Positions 1 through 9,512 of a stretch of 64,000 nt of DNA are shown piece after piece. The translations under genes were made by a program, and so were the position numbers. Each line of letters starts with the position of its first letter. The stretch's first letter is position 1. The notes beneath the pieces are model-generated. The model was given only the letters and a program-made list of their open reading frames with translations. It made no database searches and was not told the DNA's origin. The stretch is from Pseudomonas ceruminis (GTDB taxonomy: Bacteria; Pseudomonadota; Gammaproteobacteria; Pseudomonadales; Pseudomonadaceae), in assembly GCF_021602025.1 (NCBI RefSeq), contig NZ_BQHW01000021.1, forward strand, positions 53,554 through 117,553. Direction: 5' to 3'.

Positions 1-672
1 TTCCCGGTCGAGCCACGCCTGCCCTGTAACAGGGATGCGCTGCCCATCGCGCTGCACCTCGCCCGTCACCTGGTAAAACGGTTGGCTGTAATAGTACGAA
101 GCCTGGCCTTGGCCAGATTTCTCGCTATAGCCTTGCGCGCCATGCAACACCAACGGACGGTCGCTGGTCAGGTGCAGGTCATAACCAAAGCCCTGGCCGC
201 GGGCGCTCATGCGCAAGTGGTCCACACCCGCGCTGCCTTGCAACGACCAGTCGTTGATCCAGGCGTGAAAAGGTTGCGCCTCGACGCCCGCCTGGCCAAC
301 CCCACCTCTGGCCAGCGTCTCGCTGAACTGGTGGCCGCCCGGCCCGGTCAGCGCTGCGTGGCCCATCCACAGGTTGGGGCTGCTCCAGCCCGGGCGCTCG
401 GCCCCTGGCCGCAGTGCCGATCGGAACAGGGTCCATTGCGCCCCCCAGTCACGGCCCTGGGCATCGCGCAGGTTGGCGGTGACGTACCACCATTCGATAC
501 GAAAGCCATCGTGTGCCCCGTGGTCACGGGGGAACACCAGCGCCACGTCAGGCGTCACCGGTTTAAACGCGCCCGCTTCGGCGCCCAGGCCGGCATAACC
601 CTTGGGCGCTGGCGCAGGGTCACAACCCGCCAGCAGTAGGCTGGCAAGCAGCAGCCAGGCTTCAGCTTTCAT
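1..672 (-). CDS. AttH/CrtC-like lipocalin-fold lipoprotein, C-terminus cut by window edge
   Basis: The minus-strand frame opens with ATG at 672 and stays open to base 1, so the C-terminal part lies outside the window (224 residues visible). The first residues form a short signal peptide ending in a lipobox (LLAGC), so this is probably a lipoprotein. The body carries the aromatic motifs EWWYVTANL, YYYSQP and AWLDRE, typical of the AttH / carotenoid 1,2-hydratase-like lipocalin family. The start overlaps the end of the permease gene by 11 bases, so the two are translationally coupled. Together with the ATPase and permease upstream it matches the AttEFGH organisation of known ABC transporters. 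Substrate unknown. Confidence 0.85.
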   Translation of the reverse strand, partial: MKAEAWLLLASLLLAGCDPAPAPKGYAGLGAEAGAFKPVTPDVALVFPRDHGAHDGFRIEWWYVTANLRDAQGRDWGAQWTLFRSALRPGAERPGWSSPNLWMGHAALTGPGGHQFSETLARGGVGQAGVEAQPFHAWINDWSLQGSAGVDHLRMSARGQGFGYDLHLTSDRPLVLHGAQGYSEKSGQGQASYYYSQPFYQVTGEVQRDGQRIPVTGQAWLDRE

Positions 673-3121
673 CGGCGAACTGCCGCAACAGAGCGCCTGG
701 CTGGCTGCGGGCCAACTGCCAGAGCGGCCAGGCACTGGCCAACAGGCTGGTCACCAGGCCCAGCATGGCCAGTTGTACCAGTTGCCCGGCAAACACATGC
801 CAAGGCAGGCGCCAACCGAACGCCTGTACGTTCACAACCGCCACCAGGCACCAGGCCAGCAACAAGCCCAAAGGCATCGCCAACAGCACCGTGAAGCAAC
901 CCAGCATCAGCGTCTGCCCCAGGCACAACCAGGCCAGCCAGCCGCGTGGCACGCCTAGCGCCCACAGCGGTGCCAGCTGGCCCAGGCGGCGCTGGCCCAA
1001 GGTCAGTTGGCTGATGAACAGCGCCACCCCAGCCACACCCAAGGTCAAACTATTCAATGCCGCAGTAACGGCGAACGTGCGGCTGAACACGTCGGTCGAC
1101 CAGGCTTTGAGGCGGGCTTGCTCGAGCACCTGGTTGTCATCCAGGGCAAAGCGTTGCTGCAGGTCGTCCTTGAGCGCCGCCCCCTGGCCGGCGTGTACCA
1201 GCACGCTCAGGCCGGCCAGGCTGGCCGCCGGCGCATGACGGCGCAACCAGTCGGCGTTGACCAGCACATGGCCCTTGGGGTTGCCATAGTCGGCGTAAAT
1301 GCCGACCACCGCCATGGCCTGCGCAGGCTCACCAGGCAGCACGACGCTATCCCCGACTGCCCGCCCCAGGCGCCGTGCCAATTGCTCGCTGAGCATTGCC
1401 CCATGACCGGCCGCCAGTTGCTCCCAGGCCCCGGGAGATTGGGCCAGCAACGGCCAATGGCGGCGGTAGAACCCATGATCGGCGACGCCTTGCACCTGCA
1501 CCGGCCATTGCTGCAGGCGCCACTGCGTTCGCCAACTTGGCAACACCACCTCGACCGCCGGGCTTTGCCGCAGGTGGTGGTAGAGCTGCTGTGCCTGAGC
1601 GTCGTCCCGTGGCGTGACATACAGGTCCGCCGCCAAACGCTGGTCGAGCCAGCCAATGAAGGTGCGCCGAAAACCTTCGGTCATGCCGCCGACTCCAACG
1701 CTGGCGGCCAGCGCCAGCAACAGGGCCATCAACGCCAGGCTCAAGGCCGGCAACTGCTGACGGCTGTCGGCAACGAACCATTGCGCCAACGGCCGGCGAC
1801 AGTACCGTGCAAGGCTGCCAAGCATTACCGCCAGCAGCCCTGGCAACAGCAGCGCCGCTGCCAGCAACAGGGCCGCCAGCATGCCGAACGCGCTGGGCAG
1901 CGACGTGCCGAAGTAACCGCACCCCAGGGCAACCACCAACAACCCCGCGCCTGCCGCGGCTTGGCGTTGCAGCCAGGGTACCTGCGCCAAACGCCATGCC
2001 TGGGGCTGCGCCAGGGTCAGCAGCGGCAACCGTGCTGCCCGCAACACGCTGTCCAACCCTGCCAACAGCGCGCCGAGCAGGCTGACCGCAATCCCTGCCA
2101 GCCACCACTGCACCGGCAGGTGCAATTGCCCGGCTACCTGGGCACCGTACAAGCCGCGCAGGCTGGCGGCAAAATCAGGCAGCATCGATGCCGCCAGCAC
2201 ATAGCCCGCCGCCACACCGGCCACGCCACCGGTCAGGGCGAACACCCCCAGTTCCAGCGCAAGTGCGGCGAGCATCGTCTGCAAACTGATGCCACAGGCG
2301 CGCAAGGTGCGGATCAGCCCACGGCGTTGCTCCAGCGCCAGGCCAATGGCCGCATGGGCAATGAACAGCCCGACCACGAAGGCCAGCAAGCCGAGCGCGG
2401 TGAGGTTAAGGTGGAAGCTCTCGGTCAGGCGCTGCAGGTCACCGTCATCCGAAGGGGGCTGCAGTGTCAGGTGGCCCGCGACCTGCGCTGGCAGCGGCAC
2501 GTCACTGCTGCCGAGCAACCGCGATACCAGCCCCGGGGCCTTGAGCAACCGCTGAGCCTGGCCGATATCGACCACGATCACCCCTGGGGCCAAGTGTGCG
2601 CTGGGGGTGAGCGGCGGCAGCAGTTGCCCATCGGTCGTAGCGGCTCGCTCCCCCGGCTTGCGGCCTAGTTGGCGCAGGGTGTCCGGGGCGATCCATGCCT
2701 GCCCGGGAGGGCCTATGAACACTTGCAGGTCGAAGCCTTGCGGATCAGCCCCCGCGACCCGCATGCCTGGCAGCAGGCTAAGCGGCTCGATGCCAATCAG
2801 CCTGAGCGTGAACTGAGGCTCACTGGCCAGGCGCACTTGCCCTTCCAGCAGCGGTGTCACCTGCCAACCCTGCCTGCGCAATTGCACATAGAGCGCCTGG
2901 TCGAAACGTTGCCCATCGCGCGCCACCCATTGCGCCTGGGCGGGCCCGGCCAGCACGGCACTGGCCTGGGCATAATCGCTGCGCGCCTGGGCGTTGAGTG
3001 CCTGTACCCCGGTCCACAGGGCGGTGGCCAGCCATAAGCCGGTAAAGATGCTGAGGCACTGCAGGCGATGGCGCCACCAGTGGCTGGCCAATGCCTGCAA
3101 CGCGATCACCAGGCTGTTCAT
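662..3121 (-). CDS. FtsX-family ABC transporter permease
   Basis: This is an inner-membrane permease of 819 residues. It has an N-terminal membrane segment (about 18-40), a large periplasmic region, clusters of hydrophobic helices (about 235-370 and 395-480), a second soluble region, and a final set of helices (about 690-800). This is the duplicated FtsX/MacB layout of lipoprotein or lipid-handling exporters. I place the start at 3121 (MNSLVIALQ), where ATGA overlaps the stop of the ATPase gene; an upstream in-frame start would extend into that gene. It is the partner of the ATPase at 3118-3777 and precedes the AttH-like lipoprotein. Substrate cannot be told from sequence. Confidence 0.9.
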   Translation of the reverse strand: MNSLVIALQALASHWWRHRLQCLSIFTGLWLATALWTGVQALNAQARSDYAQASAVLAGPAQAQWVARDGQRFDQALYVQLRRQGWQVTPLLEGQVRLASEPQFTLRLIGIEPLSLLPGMRVAGADPQGFDLQVFIGPPGQAWIAPDTLRQLGRKPGERAATTDGQLLPPLTPSAHLAPGVIVVDIGQAQRLLKAPGLVSRLLGSSDVPLPAQVAGHLTLQPPSDDGDLQRLTESFHLNLTALGLLAFVVGLFIAHAAIGLALEQRRGLIRTLRACGISLQTMLAALALELGVFALTGGVAGVAAGYVLAASMLPDFAASLRGLYGAQVAGQLHLPVQWWLAGIAVSLLGALLAGLDSVLRAARLPLLTLAQPQAWRLAQVPWLQRQAAAGAGLLVVALGCGYFGTSLPSAFGMLAALLLAAALLLPGLLAVMLGSLARYCRRPLAQWFVADSRQQLPALSLALMALLLALAASVGVGGMTEGFRRTFIGWLDQRLAADLYVTPRDDAQAQQLYHHLRQSPAVEVVLPSWRTQWRLQQWPVQVQGVADHGFYRRHWPLLAQSPGAWEQLAAGHGAMLSEQLARRLGRAVGDSVVLPGEPAQAMAVVGIYADYGNPKGHVLVNADWLRRHAPAASLAGLSVLVHAGQGAALKDDLQQRFALDDNQVLEQARLKAWSTDVFSRTFAVTAALNSLTLGVAGVALFISQLTLGQRRLGQLAPLWALGVPRGWLAWLCLGQTLMLGCFTVLLAMPLGLLLAWCLVAVVNVQAFGWRLPWHVFAGQLVQLAMLGLVTSLLASAWPLWQLARSQPGALLRQFADES

Positions 3122-3777
3122 GGCGCCTGCACCCGTCCCTGGTGCAGTACACAACGGCGTTGCAGGCGCGCCGCGAGGCGCTGGCTATGCGTGACCATCA
3201 GCACGCTGCTGCCCGCCTCTTCCACCAGTTGCAACAACAACGCCAGCACCTCATCACTGCTGGCTTCGTCGAGGCTGCCCGTGGGCTCGTCGGCCAGCAG
3301 CAAACCCGGCCGGCTCGCGAGTGCCCGGCCGATGGCAACCCGCTGCTGCTGGCCACCGGACAACTGCTCGGGGTAGCGTTGCAGCAACGTCGTCAGCCCC
3401 AGCCGCGCGGCCAGGTGCGTCAACCACGCCGGATCGAGTCGCCCCGCCAGGCGGGCCTGGAACGCCAGGTTGGCGGCAACATCGAGGCTGCTGATGAGGT
3501 TGTACTGCTGGAACACCAGGCCAATGCCCTCGCGCCGCCAGCGCGCCAGGGCGGTTTCGTTGCGGCTGTCGAGCGGCTCACCGTCGATGAAGATACGCCC
3601 GCCGTCGGCGCGGTCGAGACCGGCCAGCAGGTGCAGCAAGGTACTTTTGCCGCTGCCGGACTCCCCCATCAGGGCCAGGCTGCTGCCACGCGCCAGGGTC
3701 AGGTCGACCCCGCGTAGCACCTCCAGTGTGCCCTGGGCAGTGGCGAACGACTTGCGCAGTTGCTCGACGACCAGCAT
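3118..3777 (-). CDS. ABC transporter ATP-binding protein (LolD/MacB-like)
   Basis: A cytoplasmic ATPase of 219 residues that would power the permease downstream. Visible motifs are Walker A GESGSGKST (about 38-46), Q-loop region FQQYN, signature LSGGQQQR, Walker B LLLADEPTG and a switch histidine in MVTHS. The start at 3777 (MLVVEQLRKSF) is preceded by a GGTAA-type ribosome site and fits the usual length of this class; a longer frame to 3840 has no homology-like N-terminus. The last codons overlap the permease start by 4 bases (ATGA), which implies a common operon. Confidence 0.93.
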   Translation of the reverse strand: MLVVEQLRKSFATAQGTLEVLRGVDLTLARGSSLALMGESGSGKSTLLHLLAGLDRADGGRIFIDGEPLDSRNETALARWRREGIGLVFQQYNLISSLDVAANLAFQARLAGRLDPAWLTHLAARLGLTTLLQRYPEQLSGGQQQRVAIGRALASRPGLLLADEPTGSLDEASSDEVLALLLQLVEEAGSSVLMVTHSQRLAARLQRRCVLHQGRVQAP

Positions 3778-3914
3778 CGAGGGGTTACCTTTTCCGACGG
3801 GTTCACAGTAGGCATAGCTGCAATCACCGCTTTGGGGCAACTACCTTTTGCTGCAGGTCTTGAGCATGACCAGAGCCTGAACGCGCTTGCACCGCGATAG
3901 AACGGGAAACAGGC

Positions 3915-4688
3915 CTAGTTCAGCAGGGCATGCTGCACCTCACCCACCGTTGCCGCCAGGCTGTTCAGGTGCAGGCTGAGCACCCGCTCCACAGGCGCCT
4001 GGTCAAGCGGCCAGTGCAGCGCAATGCTCCCTGCCAGCCGCCCCTCCACCCGCACCGGCAACGCAATCGCACGGATCAGGAACGGCAAGCGCACCGGGTA
4101 CTCCCAAAACCCTTCAGTGCGCTGCCCGAAGCCCTTGTGCGCGTCCGCCTCGATATCCCGCAACACCCCCTCGTCGCCTACCCGCTCATGGGCCGCCAGG
4201 CGTTGCACTTCATCCTCTGCTAGCTCCTTCAGGCATGCCCGGCCCATCGCTGAATGGAACAGGCTGGCATGGTGCCCAACGATCTGGCAGTTGCTGGGGT
4301 AGCGCTTGCGCAGCACCTGTGGAATCGCACTCTCCATCACCTCGAGGCGCTCGCCGTCGAAGCACGAGAGGTCCGCCACCAGCCCGGTACGCTCGCTCAG
4401 GTCCAGCAACAACGGTGCTGCGCGCTCCACCAGTTGCCGCTTGAAGCGCTGCTGACCGTCGCCGAACAGGCGCCGGGCACACAAGCGATAACGCCGATCG
4501 CTCAAGCCCCGGTACACCCAGCCCTGCTCCTGCAAGGTGGCGAGCATGCGCGACACCGTGGCCTTGGGCAGCGCGGTGAGGTAATGCAGCTCCTCCAGCC
4601 CCAGCGCCTGGTGTTCACCGAGCAGTTCGACGATGGCCAATGCCCGCTCCACCGAACGGACGCCGCCGCTGTCTGGCGTAATACCCAT
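3915..4688 (-). CDS. IclR-family transcriptional regulator
   Basis: A 257-residue DNA-binding regulator. The N-terminus has the IclR helix-turn-helix (SVERALAIVELL, ALPKATVSRMLATL, then a wing), followed by an effector-binding domain from about residue 85. I choose ATG at 4688 because a strong AGGGAGG site lies 8-9 bases upstream; the longer frame to 4736 has none. It is the last gene of a row running in the same direction (M20 amidohydrolase, MHS transporter, amidase), with 73 bases separating it from the amidase. It probably controls that operon in response to the substrate or product. The palindrome at 8916-8936 is a candidate operator. Confidence 0.92.
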   Translation of the reverse strand: MGITPDSGGVRSVERALAIVELLGEHQALGLEELHYLTALPKATVSRMLATLQEQGWVYRGLSDRRYRLCARRLFGDGQQRFKRQLVERAAPLLLDLSERTGLVADLSCFDGERLEVMESAIPQVLRKRYPSNCQIVGHHASLFHSAMGRACLKELAEDEVQRLAAHERVGDEGVLRDIEADAHKGFGQRTEGFWEYPVRLPFLIRAIALPVRVEGRLAGSIALHWPLDQAPVERVLSLHLNSLAATVGEVQHALLN

Positions 4689-4761
4689 GGGGTTCGACCT
4701 CCCTGACTGTGCGTGGATGGTCATCATGCGCAGCAAGATACGGGCCTGCCCAGGGAGTGCA

Positions 4762-6216
4762 TCACCCCCGCAGGCACCCCGGCGGTCGCCGCTCGACCCA
4801 GCGGGTCAGCTGCTCGTGGGCGAACGCCAGCTGCAGTACCGCATGATCGGCCTGCGCCGGGCCTATGATCTGCAGGCCCATCGGCAGCCCGGCAGCGTTG
4901 AAACCCACCGGCACGCTCATGCTCGGCAAGCCCGCCAGGGTGGGACCGATCACTACCTCCATCCAGCGGTGGTAAGTGTCCATCGCCCGCCCGCCTACCA
5001 CCTTCGGCCACGGCACCGCTGCGTCGAAAGGGAACACTTGGGCGGCGGGCAGCAGCAGGAAATCGTAACGTTCGAACAACTGGCTCATTGCCTGGTACCA
5101 GGCGCTGCGGTCCAGCGCAGCGCGGTACACCTGTGCCGCCGTCAACCGCAGCCCGCCTTCCACTTCCCACTGCGCCTCGGGCTTGAGCAGCGCGCGCTTG
5201 CGTGGGTCTGCATAGGCCGCGCCCAGGTTACCGTGCACCAGGAAGTGGCGATGGATGAGCCAGCATTGCCATAGACGCGCCATGTCAAAGCCTGGCTGGC
5301 ACGCCTCGACCCGGCAGCCCAGCTCGGCGAAGTCCGCCAGCGCGGCTTCGCACAGGCCCATTACCCCATCCTCCATCGGCAGGTAGCCGTCATGATTCCC
5401 TAGCCAACCGACCCGCACGCCCGTGAAGTCACGCTGCAACCCGACAGCGTAGTCACGCGGCCTGTCACGCAGCGACAACGGCACCCGTGGGTCATAGCCG
5501 GCCTGCACCGACAGCAGCCGCGCCACGTCCGTTACCGTGCGGCCCATCGGCCCCTCAGTGGCCAACTGCTGCATGAACAGTTCCGGCGTCGGCCCATAAG
5601 GCACCCGCCCTTGCGAAGGGCGCAGGCCGTAGACGTTGTTGAACGCCGCCGGGTTGCGCAGCGAGCCCATCATGTCGCTGCCGTCGGCCACCGGCAGCAG
5701 GCGCATGGCCAAGGCCGCTGCAGCGCCGCCGCTGCTGCCGCCTGCCACACGGCTGTGGTCATAGGCATTGGTGGTGGTGCCAAACAGCGTGTTGTAGCTC
5801 TGCGAGCCCAGGCCGAATTCAGGCACATTGCTTTTGCCAACGATCAGCGCCCCACTCGCCCGCACCCGCGCCACGCTGATCGCATCCTGCGTGGGTACCT
5901 GTTCGGCGAACAACGGCGAGCCCAGGGTGGTACGCAGCCCGGCGGTGGCCGCCAGGTCCTTGATCGCCTGGGGCATGCCATGCATCCAGCCGCGTGACTG
6001 GCCACGGGCCAGCTGCGCATCGCATTGGTCGGCTTCGCCCAGCAGCACCTCGCCATCGCGCAGCGATACCAAGGCATTGACCAACGGGTTGAACCGCTCG
6101 ATATGGCCCAGGTAGGCCTGCATCACCTCACGGCACGACACCTGGCGGGCATGGATCGCCTGAGACAACCCGTGGGCATCGAGGGCGACGATCGGGTCAA
6201 TGGCTAACGGGTTCAC
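4762..6216 (-). CDS. Amidase (amidase-signature family)
   Basis: A 484-residue cytoplasmic amide hydrolase. The amidase-signature Ser-cisSer-Lys machinery is visible: the lysine in QAIKDLA, the glycine-serine loop GGSSGGAA, and the nucleophile region GSDMMGSLRNPA. The second block is normally GSDxGGS, so MM in place of xG is a small departure. The GTG start at 6216 overlaps the TGA of the MHS transporter (GTGA) and has GGGAG upstream. The frame could be extended to 6276 only by running inside the transporter gene. The coupling suggests the transporter imports the amide substrate. Indole-acetamide-type or aryl-amide substrates are possible but not shown. Confidence 0.9.
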   Translation of the reverse strand: MNPLAIDPIVALDAHGLSQAIHARQVSCREVMQAYLGHIERFNPLVNALVSLRDGEVLLGEADQCDAQLARGQSRGWMHGMPQAIKDLAATAGLRTTLGSPLFAEQVPTQDAISVARVRASGALIVGKSNVPEFGLGSQSYNTLFGTTTNAYDHSRVAGGSSGGAAAALAMRLLPVADGSDMMGSLRNPAAFNNVYGLRPSQGRVPYGPTPELFMQQLATEGPMGRTVTDVARLLSVQAGYDPRVPLSLRDRPRDYAVGLQRDFTGVRVGWLGNHDGYLPMEDGVMGLCEAALADFAELGCRVEACQPGFDMARLWQCWLIHRHFLVHGNLGAAYADPRKRALLKPEAQWEVEGGLRLTAAQVYRAALDRSAWYQAMSQLFERYDFLLLPAAQVFPFDAAVPWPKVVGGRAMDTYHRWMEVVIGPTLAGLPSMSVPVGFNAAGLPMGLQIIGPAQADHAVLQLAFAHEQLTRWVERRPPGCLRG

Positions 6217-7523
6217 GGTTTCACTCCCAAGTTGAAGGCAACAGGCTTGCCGGCGCGCGGTGCCTCTTTCAGGCAATAGGTGCCCAGCAATGTCAGCAGG
6301 CAGGCGAACAGTACGTAAAACGACGGTGCCACCGGGGTGCCCAGTGCCTTGCTCAGCCAGGTGACGATCAGCGGCGCGAAGCCGCCGAATACCATCACCG
6401 CCACGTTATAGGCCACCGACACCCCTGTGGAGCGCACCTCGACGGGGAACTGCTCGGCCAATGCGGTGGGTGCAGGGCCGAAGAAGCCGCCAATGGCTGT
6501 GCACAACAGCAACTGCATCACCAGCAGGCGTTCGATCGACGGCGCCGCGGCCACCCAGACATACAGCGGGTAGACCATCACGAAGAATGCCAGGGTGAAC
6601 GCCATCAGCACCGGTCGCCGGCCAAGGCGGTCTGACAACGCACCGGCCAGGGGGATCACCACCGTCATCAGCCCCACCGCCAGCATCTGCACCAACAGCA
6701 CCTGGTCCAAGGGCAAGCCCAAGTTTTTGTGGGCGAAGGTCGGCATGTTCACCAGCACCACATAGAACGATACCGTCGCGCCACAGGCCAGGCCCATCGA
6801 CACCAGCAGGCTACGCCGATGCTCACGCAGCACCTGCCACAGGCTTGGCGCGTGGCCCTTGGCCTGCCTGCGAGCTTCGAGAAATTCCTCGGGTTCTTCC
6901 ATGTGCTTGCGAATCCACAACCCCACGGGACCGATCAGCAAGCCCAGCACGAACGGAATGCGCCAGCCCCAGCTTTCCAGCGCCTGCGGCGAGCACAGAT
7001 GCGTCACCAGCGCCACCATCGCCGCCCCGGAAAACACCGCCAAGCACTGCCCGACCAATTGCCATGAGCCATACAGCCCCTTGCGATGGGCCGGCGCGCT
7101 CTCCACCAGAAACGCCGTGGCACTGGCGTACTCACCGCCCGTGGCAAAGCCCTGCAGCATGCGCGCCACCACGATGAGCAGGGGTGCACCCATGCCGATG
7201 GCCAGGTAGCTGGGCGCGAAGGCGATCATCGCGATGGACAGCGTCATCAGGCGGATGATCAGTTGCATCGCCGCCTTGCGCCCCTTGCGGTCGGAATAGA
7301 TACCCAGCAGTACCCCGCCCACCGGGCGCATGAAAAAGCCCACGCCGAAGGTGGCCAAGGCCATCAGCAGCGAGGCGTACTCGTCATCGGAGGGAAAGAA
7401 CTGCTGGGCGATGATGCTGGCCAGAAAGCCGTACACGATAAAGTCGTACCACTCCAGGGCATTACCGATGACCGCCGCGACCACTTGCCGGGTACGCGAC
7501 GCGCCTGTGTTGGAAGTCTGCAT
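6213..7523 (-). CDS. MFS transporter, metabolite/H+ symporter (MHS) type
   Basis: A 436-residue inner-membrane symporter with about twelve hydrophobic segments. The MHS subfamily signs are NALEWYDFIVYG near the N-terminus, FFMRPVGG, and the loop 2-3 motif GIYSDRKGRK. A second DRLGRRP loop lies in the C-terminal half. ATG at 7523 has GGAG eight bases upstream; a GTG nine bases earlier sits too close to that site. It lies 97 bases after the M20 amidohydrolase and overlaps the amidase by 4 bases, so it most likely imports the substrate these hydrolases act on. A small carboxylate or N-acyl compound is the usual kind of MHS substrate. Confidence 0.9.
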   Translation of the reverse strand: MQTSNTGASRTRQVVAAVIGNALEWYDFIVYGFLASIIAQQFFPSDDEYASLLMALATFGVGFFMRPVGGVLLGIYSDRKGRKAAMQLIIRLMTLSIAMIAFAPSYLAIGMGAPLLIVVARMLQGFATGGEYASATAFLVESAPAHRKGLYGSWQLVGQCLAVFSGAAMVALVTHLCSPQALESWGWRIPFVLGLLIGPVGLWIRKHMEEPEEFLEARRQAKGHAPSLWQVLREHRRSLLVSMGLACGATVSFYVVLVNMPTFAHKNLGLPLDQVLLVQMLAVGLMTVVIPLAGALSDRLGRRPVLMAFTLAFFVMVYPLYVWVAAAPSIERLLVMQLLLCTAIGGFFGPAPTALAEQFPVEVRSTGVSVAYNVAVMVFGGFAPLIVTWLSKALGTPVAPSFYVLFACLLTLLGTYCLKEAPRAGKPVAFNLGVKP

Positions 7524-7619
7524 GCGGAACACTCCATCAATCTGTTGGCCAGAAACGGTTCAAGTGATCGCCCAGGCGCGATCGCACCCGGGTTCCAGCG
7601 GCAGTCGTCAATGAAGGGG

Positions 7620-8795
7620 TCAGGCGGGTTTGAGCCAGCGCTCGGTCAGCGCGCCCCAGTAGGCGGCGCCGGTCAGCAGAATGTCGTCGTTGAAGTCGTA
7701 GGCCGGGTTATGCACCATCGGCCGTTTCTCGCCATTGCCAATGAACAGGTAGGCGCCCGGGCAGCGCTGCAGCATCCAGGCGAAGTCCTCGCTGCCCATC
7801 AGCTTGCGGGTATTGCCGTCCACCGCCTCAGCCCCGAGCAACTCGACCCCGACCTGGTGGGCGAAGGCATTTTCCGCCCCGTGGTTGACCAGCACCGGGT
7901 ACGCCGGGCGGTGCTCGATACTGGCGCTGCAGCCGTAGCTCTCAGCCTGGTGGATAATGATCGCCCGCACCCGTTCCAGGGTCTGCGCCCGCACCTGGGC
8001 GTCGAGAGCTCGCAAACTCAGGCGCAGCAGCGCCTGCTGTGCAATCACGTTGGCGGCCTCACCCACCTGCAACGCGCCGACGGTTACCACCGCCGCCTCC
8101 TGCGCATCGATATTGCGTGCTACTACCGTCTGCAGCGCCATCACCACACTGGCGGCCGCCACCAGCGGGTCGATCGTCAAGTGCGGCATAGAGCCGTGGC
8201 CACCCACACCCTCGATGGTCACGTTGAGCAAATCCTGCGAAGCCATCATCGGCCCCTCACGAAAGCCCAGGTGCCCCGCTGGCAGCCCCGGCATGTTGTG
8301 CATGCCGAACAGCGCATCACAGGGGAAGCGCTCCAGCAGCCCATCGGCCAGCATCGCCTCGGCCCCGCCCTGTCCCTCTTCAGCCGGCTGGAAGATGAGC
8401 GTCAGCGTGCCATCGAACTGCCGCGTCGCCGCCAAGTAGCGCGCTGCGCCGAGCAGCATGGTGGTGTGCCCGTCATGCCCGCAGGCGTGCATGCGCCCTG
8501 GGTGGCGGCTGCTGTAGGTGGCGCCCGTCGCCTCGTGGATCGGCAGCGCGTCCATGTCCGCGCGCAGGCCGAGCTTGCGCGTGCTGCTGCCATTGCGCAG
8601 CACGCCGACCACGCCAGTCTTGCCGACGCCGGTGTGCACTTCATAGCCCCAGTCCTTGAGCCACTGGGCGACCAGTGCCGCGGTGCGGCTTTCTTCGAAA
8701 CCGAGTTCGGGGTGAGCGTGGATATCGTGGCGGATGGCGTGCAGGTCGCTGGCCACGTCGTTGAGCCAGGCCAGGATGTGCTGATGCTGCGACAT
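7620..8795 (-). CDS. M20 family metallo-amidohydrolase (hippurate hydrolase/aminoacylase-like)
   Basis: A 391-residue dinuclear metal hydrolase of the M20D type (N-acyl amino acid, hippurate or indole-acetyl-amino acid amidohydrolases). The metal site and base are visible as HACGHDGHT, PAEEGQGG and the C-terminal GSEDFAWML, with a lid/dimer domain in the middle (about 185-295). A GGAG site stands 8 bases before the ATG. It is the first gene of the operon that continues with the MHS transporter, amidase and IclR regulator. Two different amide hydrolases beside one importer suggest a pathway that takes up an amide-linked compound and frees an acid and an amine. Confidence 0.92.
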   Translation of the reverse strand: MSQHQHILAWLNDVASDLHAIRHDIHAHPELGFEESRTAALVAQWLKDWGYEVHTGVGKTGVVGVLRNGSSTRKLGLRADMDALPIHEATGATYSSRHPGRMHACGHDGHTTMLLGAARYLAATRQFDGTLTLIFQPAEEGQGGAEAMLADGLLERFPCDALFGMHNMPGLPAGHLGFREGPMMASQDLLNVTIEGVGGHGSMPHLTIDPLVAAASVVMALQTVVARNIDAQEAAVVTVGALQVGEAANVIAQQALLRLSLRALDAQVRAQTLERVRAIIIHQAESYGCSASIEHRPAYPVLVNHGAENAFAHQVGVELLGAEAVDGNTRKLMGSEDFAWMLQRCPGAYLFIGNGEKRPMVHNPAYDFNDDILLTGAAYWGALTERWLKPA

Positions 8796-8915
8796 GTGGA
8801 ATCTCCTCGCGCGGGTGGGGTCCCGTTCTTGTTGTTCGCTGCCAGATCACGACGGGTAAGGCAGGTCGTGGTTGGCGACAGATAAGCGCGAGTGGGCCGG
8901 GAGTACAATGGAATG

Positions 8916-8936
8916 TGGTTCCACTGGGTGGAACCA
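8916..8936. promoter_or_regulatory. Palindromic operator candidate (IclR-type)
   Basis: A perfect inverted repeat, TGGTTCCAC and GTGGAACCA separated by three bases, lies 121 bases upstream of the M20 amidohydrolase start and 128 bases upstream of the divergent exported-protein gene at 9064. IclR proteins bind short palindromes of this kind, and an IclR gene closes the operon. The assignment to that regulator is inferred from position. Confidence 0.6.
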
Positions 8937-9063
8937 GCCTGTTGAAAATTGTGAACACGCCCACACCTTAAACCTGTTAAACGTACGCAAACGCACGGCT
9001 TGGTTGGCAGTACAAGGTGCGTTTGTTTCAATACCCGCCTTTCGAAAATCAGGATTGAACACG

Positions 9064-9498
9064 ATGCTCTCTTATCGCAAATGGATGGCCCTGCTGGCCA
9101 CGTCGCTGACCCTGTGGATGGGCCTGGCCCACGCGCAAGCGCGCCCACCTGTAGCCGACAATGTGGTCGCCTATCAGGGCCAGCAAGGGATAAAGGTCTG
9201 GACCCTGCGCGTCGGTGAGCGCAGCGCCAACGAGGCGTTGGTACAAATCGAAGGGGTCGACCACGACTGGAACATGCGTATCCAGAAGATGTCGGTGGAA
9301 AAAACCAGCAAGGACACCCGCTATTTCACCACGGTCGATGGCCAGAGGTTCGTGGTGCTGATCATCCAGGGCAACTGGGGCGGTGAGCTGTACCTGCCCG
9401 GCGAAGCTCAGGCGCTGATGGTCGGGTATTCCGAAGGCCTGTCCAATCAGGGCAATGCCCAGGCCTTTCTCACTGACTACCTCAACGCACAGCAGTAA
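9064..9498 (+). CDS. Small exported protein of unknown function
   Basis: A 144-residue protein with a clear signal peptide: basic start (MLSYRK), hydrophobic stretch, cleavage after AHA-Q at about residue 24. The mature part is short, has no cysteines or membrane segments, and I do not recognise a family. The frame runs back to 8872, but I choose 9064 because the signal peptide begins there and AGGA lies about 9 bases before it. It is the first of four plus-strand genes (9064-12355). The next begins 14 bases after its stop, so they probably form an operon acting at the envelope. Confidence 0.8.
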   Translation: MLSYRKWMALLATSLTLWMGLAHAQARPPVADNVVAYQGQQGIKVWTLRVGERSANEALVQIEGVDHDWNMRIQKMSVEKTSKDTRYFTTVDGQRFVVLIIQGNWGGELYLPGEAQALMVGYSEGLSNQGNAQAFLTDYLNAQQ

Positions 9499-9512
9499 TA
9501 AGGACGTTCCCC

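Noticed and set aside
1007-2668. Long plus-strand frame of 553 codons
   Set aside because: It is antisense to the FtsX-type permease, very rich in Gln/Arg/His, as GC-rich antisense frames usually are.
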